NCBI RefSeq assembly: GCF_028765345.1
Contig: NZ_JARAJZ010000002.1
Location: forward strand, 315,942 to 379,941
Source of the DNA: Sporolactobacillus sp. CQH2019
GTDB taxonomy: Bacteria > Bacillota > Bacilli > Bacillales > Sporolactobacillaceae
Direction of reading: 5' to 3'
Length of the DNA stretch: 64,000 nucleotides
Within the stretch, counting starts at the first letter, position 1; every line of letters begins with the position of its first letter. Of the stretch, positions 1 to 8,373 are shown one piece after another. The notes below the pieces were generated by a model. The model was not told the DNA's origin, made no database searches, and saw only the letters and a list, made by a program, of their open reading frames with translations. A program made the translations under genes and the position numbers.

Positions 1-920
1 AAGGCAGCTGCAAGCAGAAGAACTGCACTCTGGTGAGCCAGACTGATAATCGAAAGTCCGATGGCAAACAGAATAAAGCACGGATACATCACTGAATTTT
101 CTCCTCTTTGGTCAAAGAGTTTCCCGGCGGCCGGTCTGGAAAGCAGGAGAAAAATGGCATAGACCGCAAAAAAGAAATTGCCTGCGGCAGCCAGGCCGGA
201 TTGCCGTGCAAATGGATCGATAAAGCTGACGATACTTGCATAGCAGATGCCGACAAACAGACTAATACCTGAGATAGGAAAGGCTTTGATCTCAAAAAAG
301 TTGCCTAACTTGAATTTTCTCATGTCTGCCAGTTGTTCCCGGCTTACATTGACTTCAGGTATTTTCAGAAAAAGCATGGCAATCCCGCTGATGGCAATCA
401 CTAAGAAGCAGATAACAATAATCATGTTGAAATGGCCCCGCTGATTAAGATACATTCCTGCAAGAGGTCCGATCGCCGAGGCGATTGTAGAACTAAATGC
501 AATAAAGTACCCGATGCCCTCCCCGCGGCGTTCCTTTGGCACAATATCGGCAATAAAAGTCTGCGCGGAGGTGGCAGAAATACCGAATCCAATCCCATGC
601 AATATTCGCACAAAATACAGAAACGCGAGGCTGGTGACTCCGAAATATAAAAGAGTCGTCAGAAGGAAAAAAATCAGCCCGATAAAAAGGATCTTTCCGC
701 GCCCGACCCGCTCGATCAATCGCCCCGTAAAGATTCGTGCGATCAGCGATCCAACGATAAATATGCTGGATGCAAGCCCGGCCTCGCTCGGCGTCGCGTG
801 CAGAGTATCCATTGCATAAGGCGCAATGATAACCAGCAGCAGATAAAAGACAATATAAATAAAGAAATTTGCGATCGTATCAATCAGAAAATCTTTGTTT
901 AACAGACCCGGTCTCTCCAT
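1..920 (-). CDS. MFS transporter, 3' end beyond the window
   Basis: The frame is open from ATG at 920 to the window edge, giving 306 codons without a stop. The protein is very hydrophobic with about eight membrane segments visible. An MFS-type loop (ARIFTGRLIERVGRGK) follows the second helix and IVPKERRGEGIGY lies in the middle, as in drug or sugar efflux MFS proteins. The start is set by an AAAGGAG-like site upstream. It is divergent from a LysR gene 153 bp away, the usual arrangement of a LysR-controlled exporter such as B. subtilis yybF/yybE. The substrate cannot be told. MFS membership is secure; regulation by the neighbour is inference. Confidence 0.85.
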   Translation of the reverse strand, partial: MERPGLLNKDFLIDTIANFFIYIVFYLLLVIIAPYAMDTLHATPSEAGLASSIFIVGSLIARIFTGRLIERVGRGKILFIGLIFFLLTTLLYFGVTSLAFLYFVRILHGIGFGISATSAQTFIADIVPKERRGEGIGYFIAFSSTIASAIGPLAGMYLNQRGHFNMIIVICFLVIAISGIAMLFLKIPEVNVSREQLADMRKFKLGNFFEIKAFPISGISLFVGICYASIVSFIDPFARQSGLAAAGNFFFAVYAIFLLLSRPAAGKLFDQRGENSVMYPCFILFAIGLSIISLAHQSAVLLLAAA

Positions 921-1073
921 TATGCTTTTCTCCTTTTTCGATTCAACTGAGTAACCTGCTTACAATTTAATATAAGTCATTTTTATATTATATTATTGAT
1001 TGATTATGATTAATAATATATAATTTTTCATGTTATTATGGCTTCAATGCCATGTTAAGAAAGGTGAATAGCC

Positions 1074-1970
1074 ATGCAATTACGGCAATTGGAATATTTT
1101 CAAGTGGTTGCACATTTGGAAAATATGACACGGGCTGCAGAGGAACTGCATGTTGCCCAGTCCTCTCTGAGCAAGATGATGTCCCGCCTCGAAGAAGAGG
1201 TCGGCGTTCCTCTGTTCGAACGGTACGGGAGAAAAAGATTCCGTCTTAATCGATCCGGAAGACGTTTTTCAGAACGCATCCGGCAAAGTTTCACGGAATT
1301 AGAACAGGGATTGCGCGAAGCGAAGGATATTGCAGGTATCGAAGAAGGCCGTGTGATTATCGGTGCCACGACCTCCCGGATGCTTCCAAAATTATTTGAA
1401 CACTATTTAGCTCAGCATCCACGTGTCAAATTTCGGCTTTATCAGATGACTCAGCAATCGGAAATTCAGGAGCAGCTTTTGGATGGCACTATTGACCTGT
1501 GCCTGTCTTCTTTACCGATTCAACAGACTAAAATACACTGTGAACCCCTGATAGACGAAGAGATTTTTTTAGCCCTGCCTCCGGGACATCGTCTAAGCGG
1601 AAGAAGCGGAATTCAACTGGCGGAGGTTGCAAATGAACCGTTTATTCACTTAACTTCGGAATGCGGACTTCGCGAAATAACAAACGAATTTTGTCGGCAG
1701 GCCGGATTCAGCCCCAATATTGCCTTTGAAAGCAATACTGCCGAAGTCATATGCAGCCTTGTGAAAGCGGGGCTTGGAAATGCGTTTATTCCCGAATATT
1801 GGTGGAACGGGCCCAACACAGAGTCTCTGGAGAGACTTCACATCAGCAATCCTGTCTGCCGACGGACAATCTGGCTTTCCTGGGTTAAAGATCGTTATCT
1901 TTCAGCAGCAACCCGGGACTTTAAAACGTACCTGATTTCAGAACTGAAACCTATCCGAAACAGGAAATAA
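1074..1970 (+). CDS. LysR-family transcriptional regulator
   Basis: A 298-residue protein of normal LysR length. The N-terminal winged HTH is clear (MQLRQLEYFQVV, then AEELHVAQSSLSKMMSRLEEEVG at about residues 18-42), followed by the periplasmic-binding-like effector domain (GRVIIGATTS at about 92, LPPGHRLS at about 163). A GAAAGGTG ribosome site precedes the ATG. It is divergent from the MFS exporter, so it probably controls that gene together with its own through the AT-rich 921-1073 interval. The effector is unknown. Confidence 0.92.
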   Translation: MQLRQLEYFQVVAHLENMTRAAEELHVAQSSLSKMMSRLEEEVGVPLFERYGRKRFRLNRSGRRFSERIRQSFTELEQGLREAKDIAGIEEGRVIIGATTSRMLPKLFEHYLAQHPRVKFRLYQMTQQSEIQEQLLDGTIDLCLSSLPIQQTKIHCEPLIDEEIFLALPPGHRLSGRSGIQLAEVANEPFIHLTSECGLREITNEFCRQAGFSPNIAFESNTAEVICSLVKAGLGNAFIPEYWWNGPNTESLERLHISNPVCRRTIWLSWVKDRYLSAATRDFKTYLISELKPIRNRK

Positions 1971-2427
1971 TGTACAGGTACGAAAAGTTAATCATCGGCA
2001 AAATTTTTCCCGGAGCGTCTTATGCCCGCAATTTATTAACCCGGATTCGTTTTTGACACTGTTTCTTAAATTCCGCCCCAATGACTAATCGGACATGAGC
2101 CAAAACTGAAGAATTTATGCGGTCATGGATCGCAGGCCATGGGGCATTATGCAATAAGTTGCCCGTCAGTCGGGGCACCTTATTACATCTCATTCTCTTC
2201 ATTCCTATCAAAACATACATTTTACTTTTCAACGCAAAAGGATCGTATGTATATAATATTTGATAGGGGATTTAAAGCCAATAATACCTGACAATCGCAA
2301 ATATTCCGAAAGGGATCAAGATCCTGATTATCCAAACGCTTCTCCTCCCACTTTTCACTTTCCCATTACCAATCACTTTCATATTGCTGTTTACTCACGG
2401 CGAACGGATTAACCGTTATATTTTTTA
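1971..2427. other. intergenic stretch without a supported gene
   Basis: Only a 70-codon leftward frame (2020-2232) occurs here. It has no ribosome site and an unconvincing composition, so I do not call it. No clear terminator follows the LysR gene. Confidence 0.5.
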
Positions 2428-2497
2428 TCGCATCGCGATCTCTCCGTATGGTAAAATATTATCATAACTATAGCTCGGGAGGAATCTGAGCTTTTTT
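2428..2497 (+). ncRNA. short promoter-hairpin element, copy A
   Basis: An extended -10 (TATGGTAAAAT) lies about 30 bases before a hairpin (GCTCGG at 2473-2478 pairing with CTGAGC at 2486-2491), followed by six T. The arrangement would yield a very short terminated transcript. The same element, with the same flanking TCGCATCG and CTCCGTATGG blocks, recurs inside the prophage at 47206-47274 beside xtrA. Copy A lies just upstream of the flavodoxin gene. The function is unknown; a leader, attenuator or tiny RNA are all possible. Confidence 0.45.
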
Positions 2498-2522
2498 AAC
2501 AAATGAAAGGAGAATGAACATC

Positions 2523-3053
2523 ATGAGCCATGTCGCCGTTGTTTATCAAACGCAATACGGTGCAACCCAGAGATATGCACAATGGATCTCTGAAGCGCTT
2601 CATTCCGACCTTTATAAGCTGTCAGATGTAAATGCTCAGGTTTTAAGAAAATACTCGACGATAATCTTCGGAGGTGCCATATATGCGAGCGGAATCATGG
2701 GTTCAAAACAAATTTCGACCTATTTCTCTGACTTACCGGATACAAAGTTAATTGTGTTTACAGTAGGTTTATCCAATCCGAAAACAACTAATTATCAAAG
2801 CATCATTAATAAAAATTTTAACGGCGCGCTTCAAAAATCAATATCCTTTTTCCACCTGCGCGGTGCTATCGATTATAAGAAGCTGAATTTTCTCCACCGA
2901 ATCATGATGTTTGCCTTAAAAAACAAAGTAAAAAAATCTGCCCATACATCTCCTGAAACCTCTCTGTTTTTGGAGACCTACGGGAAAAAGATTGATTTCA
3001 CTGATAAAGAATCGATAAATCTGCTTGTTCGTCAGGCTGAGAGCCTTATTTAA
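2523..3053 (+). CDS. flavodoxin-domain protein (HemG/flavodoxin_5-like)
   Basis: About 176 residues. The start VAVVYQTQYGATQRYAQWI is the FMN phosphate-binding loop of flavodoxins, and FGGAIYASGI near residue 50 fits the second FMN loop. The family includes menaquinone-dependent protoporphyrinogen oxidase and FMN-dependent redox proteins, and the role here is unassigned. The ATG at 2523 is chosen over 2514 because AAAGGAG at 2506-2512 is properly spaced only from 2523. A ferrochelatase gene lies 2.4 kb downstream, but nothing shows they work together. Confidence 0.8.
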   Translation: MSHVAVVYQTQYGATQRYAQWISEALHSDLYKLSDVNAQVLRKYSTIIFGGAIYASGIMGSKQISTYFSDLPDTKLIVFTVGLSNPKTTNYQSIINKNFNGALQKSISFFHLRGAIDYKKLNFLHRIMMFALKNKVKKSAHTSPETSLFLETYGKKIDFTDKESINLLVRQAESLI

Positions 3054-3583
3054 GCGATGTTTTGCCGTACCACGAATCATCGGACAAAACTGTTCACAAC
3101 TTCAGGTGATCTGACTTCCGCTTCAATCAATCATCAGTAGCCTTCGTTTCAGTCCGCCCGTATCAAAGGTCTCAAAAGGATCCATCATTTTTCTCCTTCG
3201 TCCGGCTGCCTGTTCAATCATTATTACAACATTTACCCGATCAGCGGATACGGCTTTTACCGTCTTGGATGACAGAAGGAATGTCGCCCTGAGCATTCCG
3301 GTTGGCAGTTATAGATGCGGAAATGGTTTTGCATAACTCGTCGTCCGGTTCATTCCGCTGATTATTATTGCCCCACTCCAGCATTTATCTCCCATTCCGC
3401 CGTAGGCCCTAATTCATTGCCTTCATGCCAAAGGCACCCCGTTCAGAATGTCTTTTTCATCACTCAAAATCTCTTTTTTTCCCAACCGTCACGGCTTCTT
3501 GTGTGAATATCTCGTCCTTTAGGCGTTAGCCGTTAATCAAAGGCAAATGACTACATACAGTGTCTGTGTTGGCAAAATAAATG
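3054..3583. other. intergenic stretch without a supported gene
   Basis: About 530 bases. A 63-codon rightward frame at 3315-3506 lacks a ribosome site and reads like chance coding. No repeat or RNA structure stands out. Confidence 0.5.
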
Positions 3584-3599
3584 AGGAGTGGTAATCTTG

Positions 3600-3938
3600 A
3601 TGAACGATAATTTTTACGATCCTTACCGGCCGAATCAAAATCCCAATTTTACAAATCCGACGGGTGCGCCCATGCCCATGCCCATGAATATGTACCCTAA
3701 TCTCAATGTAAATCCTGTAAATCCTGTAAATCCTAATCCGGGTATTAACACCAATCCATCAATGAGTACAAAAAACCTGAAGGAAAAAGTGATGTCCGCA
3801 CTCAGACCGCTGATGCCTTCTATGCATAAAACGATGGCCATCGCTTACCTCATGGGTATGGGATACACCTATAATCACGCCAAAAGGACTGTCGAATCGT
3901 GGAGCTCAGCTAAAATGCCTTCGCGCGAAACCTATTAA
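3600..3938 (+). CDS. small Asn/Pro-rich protein, paralogue A of a two-member family
   Basis: About 112 residues. The first 60 are low-complexity, rich in N, P and M, with short repeats (MPMPM, NPVNPVNPN). The last 50 form a helical domain containing AIAYLMGMGYTYNHAKRTVESW. The same block appears in the protein at 17939-18226 (AIGYLMGRGHDYHTAWKTVESW). GAGGAG at 3583-3588 precedes TTG 3597 and ATG 3600, and either could start translation. A strong terminator follows. I do not recognise the family; the size and composition recall small spore-associated proteins, which is only an inference. Confidence 0.75.
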   Translation: MNDNFYDPYRPNQNPNFTNPTGAPMPMPMNMYPNLNVNPVNPVNPNPGINTNPSMSTKNLKEKVMSALRPLMPSMHKTMAIAYLMGMGYTYNHAKRTVESWSSAKMPSRETY

Positions 3939-3954
3939 AAAGTATTTCTCGTCC

Positions 3955-4195
3955 TTAGAGTGCCCTTTTTCTGAGCACTCTTTTTATCGCTTTCTGTTTC
4001 GTGTGTCCAGATCGTGCTTCTGCGGCCTTTTCCATCGTAAGATTGTATTCCAAATCTGTGACCATTTTAGAACCGGTCACTGCAAAATACATTTGTTGGG
4101 GAAGAACATCCCCAAAATACAAAGCAACAGTATCTCTAAATTCATAAGTTATCATGATTACCGCAACTCCGTCTCTCTTTCAGAATATCGCTCAT
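3955..4195 (-). pseudogene. small protein gene broken by a 2-base frameshift
   Basis: A strong ribosome site (GGAGGAG) precedes ATG at 4195, which opens MSDILKER and then runs out of frame to a stop after 17 codons. Adding an AG pair in the GAGAGA tract near 4171-4180 joins MSDILKERDGVAVI to the long downstream frame (MITYEFRDTVALYFGDVLPQ...), giving about 80 residues. The 3' end overlaps the terminator of the convergent gene. It could be a true decay event, slippage in a GA repeat, or a sequencing error. The family is not recognised. Confidence 0.45.
3957..3985 (+). terminator. rho-independent terminator after paralogue A
   Basis: AGAGTGC at 3957-3963 pairs perfectly with GCACTCT at 3975-3981, and five T follow. 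It lies 19 bases after the stop at 3938. Confidence 0.85.
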
Positions 4196-4447
4196 TGAAT
4201 CTCCTCCCGGCACAATTTCTACGCTGATTATTATACGGTGCATCTTCTGCACAGCTAATAGGTTTCGTTTATTTTTTACACAATTACTTATATGTGCAAA
4301 CTCTTCACTTATAATAAATTTAGATTATGGCAAACAGCCGGGAAGTTTAAGAGAATCAAGAAATTTGTCGCAGCAGGATCGGGCTGACAGACTAAAAATC
4401 AATCGTTCAGCTAATGCATGATACAAATTAAGTTAAACAGAATCTGA

Positions 4448-4681
4448 CTATCAAGTCTTGAGAAATATGGCTGATTTTTCAATGCTTCTTTCGATTATAT
4501 TTTCGGCAGGACAGGTATTCCAAGCAAGGCTAGTAATAGCAAGGATATTGAGGAACCGGCGAAAGATCCGGACTTCATGATCGCCTATAAGTAATATCGC
4601 GGAAACCTTGAAGAGGCAAGAAGGATGCTTAGATTTCTTAAGCCGACAGAACAAGACGAACGAAGGAGGAAAAAGAAGTAA
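4448..4681 (+). pseudogene. remnant of a phage-type XRE repressor (C-terminal part)
   Basis: The frame FNASFDYIFGRTG followed by an acidic linker and EEARRMLRFLKP is typical of the region after the HTH in phage and ICE XRE repressors. The upstream LSSLEKY reads as the end of HTH helix 5. It is broken three ways: the HTH itself is missing, a base is lost near 4466-4478 between LEKY and FFNAS, and an in-frame TAA sits at 4592-4594. Together with the coiled-coil gene that follows, it looks like debris of an old mobile element. Confidence 0.6.
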
Positions 4682-4705
4682 AATTCATTTATGGGGATGA
4701 AATCT

Positions 4706-5011
4706 ATGGCTGATGAATTATTAAAACAGATTGTGGAAGAATTGCATGGCCTGAGAAAAGAATTATCCGACTTTCGCTCAGAGACAAAAGAACACTTAGA
4801 TCAGTATGACAAAAAACTGGATCGGCACGAGCAAAAGCTCAATGCGGTTTACGAACAGGTCGCCAAAAACTCGGTAGACATTGCACAGATAAAAACCGAT
4901 CAGCATGCGCTTGTTGTTGGTCAGGCCAAGCAGGACAAAATATTACAGATGTTGGCAACACGATCGCTTGAACAGGAAGCTGACATTATCAGTCTAAAAA
5001 AAGCAAAATGA
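4706..5011 (+). CDS. coiled-coil hypothetical protein
   Basis: About 101 residues, highly charged. It is predicted as one long coiled coil (ELLKQIVEELHGLRKELSDF..., then HEQKLNAVYEQVAKNSVDIAQIK). There is no signal peptide and no cysteine. ATG codons at 4691, 4697 and 4706 are all possible; 4706 places GGGGATG at a suitable distance. Proteins of this shape are common beside phage repressors and in phage-derived islands, which fits the repressor remnant just upstream. No specific function can be assigned. Confidence 0.6.
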   Translation: MADELLKQIVEELHGLRKELSDFRSETKEHLDQYDKKLDRHEQKLNAVYEQVAKNSVDIAQIKTDQHALVVGQAKQDKILQMLATRSLEQEADIISLKKAK

Positions 5012-5445
5012 AAACTTGTATCTTTGTCATCGGCCATCCGTATGACAAAGATACGCTCTCTGGAGAAAACTATTGCAGCGAGTAAAAATCATACACCGGA
5101 ATTTATGGTCAGCTTAATGGGTGTTAAGCTGGTCGGTTTCCGCTACTGATATGACAATAACGTATGGATTGTTGCCTGTAACCGGGGCATCAGATGTTGT
5201 ATTTCCTTATAATTTATACAATGATGGATGCTCCTTGTTTTATTCAACCGGAACAGCTAAGCTCAAAAATAATACTCATGGATCAGGAATTTTCTTTTTA
5301 GCCGTTAATGCGTTCTGACTTATTTATTGTTCTTGAGAATGATGCATATAATAGATAAATTTTCCCGTGAACGGTCGAACATTTCAATGAATTTTTACGC
5401 TATAAATGCAGAAAAAATAAATCCCGTCCCACATGCAGTGGTTTG
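5012..5445. other. intergenic stretch with a perfect 13-bp inverted repeat
   Basis: GTATCTTTGTCAT at 5018-5030 is repeated inverted at 5042-5054 around an 11-base loop, without a T run. A 65-codon rightward frame at 5121-5318 has a protein-like end (GTAKLKNNTHGSGIFFLAVNAF) but no ribosome site, and may be a gene fragment. Nothing else is visible. Confidence 0.5.
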
Positions 5446-6414
5446 TCAGACGTCCGAATGAATTCTGCTTCGAACTAATTTCTCCAGGCAGGCGGTAAAC
5501 GTGCTGCTGTCGTTGAGCGCCGGGATATAGTGGAAAGATTCACCGCCGGCTTTTTTGAATGCAGCCGCATTCTCAATCGCCAGTTCATACAGCGTTTCCA
5601 CGCAATCCGAAGTGAACCCGGGAGCCATAACCGCAAGATGCCGGATGCCCTGATGAGCAAGCGAAGTGACGGTCTCCAGTGTATCCGGTTCCAGCCATTT
5701 TTCATGACCGAATCGCGACTGGTAGCTTTGTATGATTTTCAGGTCAGATAATCTTTTCTGAAGCGCGCCGGTCGTCGCCAGGCAGTGCTGTGCATAGGGA
5801 TCGCCTGAATCGGCATATTGCTGCGGGATCCCGTGATAGGAGAGAAGCAGGCAGTCCGGCTTGCCGTTTTGCCTGATTTCCGTCTGAATGCGTTCTGTCA
5901 ATGCTTCGATATACAGCGGATGCGTCGCGTAATTGGTAATAAAACTTAATTCCGGCAGATCCGGCCATCCGGCAAGGACGTTTGCGCAGCCATCCCATAC
6001 GGATGCAACAGTTGTCGAAGAATATTGCGGATAAAGCGGCAGAATAATAAGATGGCGGACGCCCCATCGGTGCAGTTGTTCGAGTTCGCCCCGGAGAGCG
6101 GGCGATCCGTAACTCATTCCCAGAGCGACTTTTATTTTGTCCGCTGCCAGTCTTTTTTGCAAACCGCTTCGCTGTATCAGGCAGTTCATCAGAAGCGGCG
6201 AACCTTCGCTTGTCCAAATCTGACGATAAAGAGCCGCCGTTTTTCGGGGCCGGACGCGCAGAATAATCCCGTGCAGAATCGGCAGCCATTTCCAGCGGGG
6301 CAGATCAATGACGCGGCGGTCGCTCAAGAATTCAGACAAATATCTGCGAACGGCAGCAGGCGTCGGCGCGCCGGGGGTTCCCAGATTAACAAGCAGTACA
6401 GCGGTTTTCAACAT
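5446..6414 (-). CDS. hemH: ferrochelatase
   Basis: The protein is 322 residues and inserts iron into a porphyrin in the last steps of haem synthesis. Visible motifs are LLVNLGTPG at the N-terminus, LLSYHGIP with the catalytic histidine (about residue 190), YQSRFGHEKWLEPDT and PGFTSDCVETLYE with the conserved glutamate. These last motifs match the E. coli HemH pattern (SRFG.EPWL.P; PGF..DC.ETLEE) rather than B. subtilis CpfC. The start at 6414 follows GGAGAAGAG; an upstream ATG would need an unlikely extension. No other haem gene is nearby, which suggests acquisition by transfer. Confidence 0.92.
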   Translation of the reverse strand: MLKTAVLLVNLGTPGAPTPAAVRRYLSEFLSDRRVIDLPRWKWLPILHGIILRVRPRKTAALYRQIWTSEGSPLLMNCLIQRSGLQKRLAADKIKVALGMSYGSPALRGELEQLHRWGVRHLIILPLYPQYSSTTVASVWDGCANVLAGWPDLPELSFITNYATHPLYIEALTERIQTEIRQNGKPDCLLLSYHGIPQQYADSGDPYAQHCLATTGALQKRLSDLKIIQSYQSRFGHEKWLEPDTLETVTSLAHQGIRHLAVMAPGFTSDCVETLYELAIENAAAFKKAGGESFHYIPALNDSSTFTACLEKLVRSRIHSDV

Positions 6415-6879
6415 GAGTCTCTTCTCCATTAGATTCAGGATACAGTCTAAGCTTAGCAAAATTACAGGAATCGTCAATAGTGACTTTAAATTGTATCCCT
6501 GGAAAAAGCAATGGAGAAAATCCGGAGACAGGGTCAGGGCAATGCGAAGAGGGCCTGAAAACAGCAGAAGAATTCTCCTATTTCCAGACCCTTTCTCTAT
6601 ATGAACGAGTATTGCCCTACACGATCCGTGTGTGCCATCGCGGATCGTGTGAGTGTGTCAACAGTCCGGGACTGAGAAGCGATGATCAGTTATCAAATCA
6701 GGCAATCAAAAAGGAGATGGCCCAAGCGGATCGGCCGGCACGCGCCCGGGGCTGTATCTCACTGTTTAGTTGGGGCTCAAGTCCAGCTGTCAAATCGGGG
6801 CCGTCTTATTACTTTTCGGTGCCGCTCACCACGTTTGGCTGTTTCTACTCTACATGCTGCTGCTTCCAGAAGAATAATG
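6415..6879. other. intergenic stretch with an inverted repeat
   Basis: ACACGATCCG at 6619-6628 is repeated inverted at 6641-6650 around a 12-base loop, with no T run. Overlapping rightward frames here have no ribosome sites and no recognisable product. Confidence 0.4.
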
Positions 6880-8184
6880 CTAACAATCTATCCCCCTTCT
6901 TTCCTTAAATGCGAATATTTCTTTTACTGCATATTTGTATCCGCCAGCCTTCTTAAACGAATGACTTATTTTTTTGATATTCTCCAGATAGCTTGGATCT
7001 GCCTGAACTTTCTCAACAGCATCTCTCAATGTTTCCGGTGTGACCTTATCCTTATCAAGAGAGATCGCGGCTCCAAGTTCTGACACCCTTGCTGCCTGAT
7101 ATGGCTGATCTGCTCCGATTGGTATTGCAACAAACGGTATGCCGTTATATATCAGGTCGCTCATACTGTTCATTCCAGCATGGGTTATAGCAACAGCCGT
7201 ATATTTTAAAATTTTTGATTGAGGAACATAATTTCTAACTATGAAATTCTTCGGGATATTAAACTTTGAAATGTCCATATTATATGCGGTCATAACTACG
7301 ACAACATCGGTATCAGCAAATGTCTTGAAAAATATATCGTAAAGTTTACGGTCCGTGCCATTATATACCGTACCTAATGAGATATATACCACTTTTTCAT
7401 CCGCTAATTTTTCAAACGGAAAATCGACCTTCTCTTTCCTGTCGTAAATTGACGGGCCAATAAATATAAAACTATTATCGTAATTTTCAGGATGAGGAAT
7501 AAAATCTTTTGACGTATATGCGATGTTTAAATCACTTTTGATGCCAAACAAATCAAATATATTGGCGGGCGCTTTTACATGATAATTCCTGTACAGTCTA
7601 TCTGCAAACCCGCTGTATACATCACTGAATAATTCCCTCAATTGATCTCCAAGTGCGATTTTTTTCAGCCGCTGACTTATTGAAACAATTGCTGCAAAAG
7701 AAGAGATCGTGGGGATTCCCAGTATTAAAGAGATCCATTTCCCCAGCGGAAATTGAGGACTTACTATCATATAATCAAACTTTTCATCTTCGATTTGTTT
7801 CATGATAATTGGTATTGTTTCTTCATTTAATTTAAGCATTTGATCAATATAATTTACCAGGGATTTTCTCATGATTTTATTTTCTGACAGATCACTCGGA
7901 AACACATTCAAGGCGGGCTGCATTGAACGTACGTTATGACTCCGCGGAGAATCATTTAATAGTGCCGCACCCAATCCCTTAGAGGCATTACGAAAATTTC
8001 TTGGATAGAATTCGGTTTCACCATAGCTTCTAAACGTGGCGCCTGCTCCTTCTATCCTTGTTCTATATTCTTCAGAGCAAAAATAAGCCACCTGTTCCCC
8101 TTGCCCTACCAATTCATCAACTAAGCCTATTGTCGGATTAACATGCCCATTATAAGGCTGTATGACAAAAAGAACGTTAGACAT
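6880..8184 (-). CDS. macrolide-type family 1 glycosyltransferase
   Basis: A 434-residue GT-B fold enzyme of the MGT/YjiC/YdhE group. It moves a sugar from a nucleotide donor to a small-molecule acceptor such as a macrolide or phenolic compound. The N-terminus NVLFVIQPYNGHVNPTIGLVDEL carries the acceptor-side histidine. The donor-binding part shows VVYISLGTVYNG (about residue 265) and ITHAGMNSMSDLIYNGIPFVAIPIGADQ (about 335-362). AAGAGGAG precedes the ATG. It lies beside a multidrug pump, which suggests a shared detoxification role, but the two are separate transcription units. Confidence 0.9.
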   Translation of the reverse strand: MSNVLFVIQPYNGHVNPTIGLVDELVGQGEQVAYFCSEEYRTRIEGAGATFRSYGETEFYPRNFRNASKGLGAALLNDSPRSHNVRSMQPALNVFPSDLSENKIMRKSLVNYIDQMLKLNEETIPIIMKQIEDEKFDYMIVSPQFPLGKWISLILGIPTISSFAAIVSISQRLKKIALGDQLRELFSDVYSGFADRLYRNYHVKAPANIFDLFGIKSDLNIAYTSKDFIPHPENYDNSFIFIGPSIYDRKEKVDFPFEKLADEKVVYISLGTVYNGTDRKLYDIFFKTFADTDVVVVMTAYNMDISKFNIPKNFIVRNYVPQSKILKYTAVAITHAGMNSMSDLIYNGIPFVAIPIGADQPYQAARVSELGAAISLDKDKVTPETLRDAVEKVQADPSYLENIKKISHSFKKAGGYKYAVKEIFAFKERRGIDC

Positions 8185-8373
8185 ATGGATACAGCTCCTC
8201 TTTTAAGAAATACACATTTTGTATGAAAACACGCGCGAAAGACTCAGGGCTTTTTAAGATTTGACTTCGTCATACTATTTTTTTCATTAAAGCACAGATT
8301 TTATCGCTTAAAATATATGCCTCACTTCCTTTCACCGCTGCGGCATTTTCGGTTCAGATGAAGAATTTCCACG

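Noticed and set aside
2020-2232. 70-codon leftward frame as a gene
   Set aside because: No ribosome site and no protein-like pattern.
3315-3506. 63-codon rightward frame as a gene
   Set aside because: No ribosome site and a random-looking composition.
6480-7083. Overlapping rightward frames between hemH and the glycosyltransferase
   Set aside because: They lack start sites and largely overlap the real leftward genes or chance frames.
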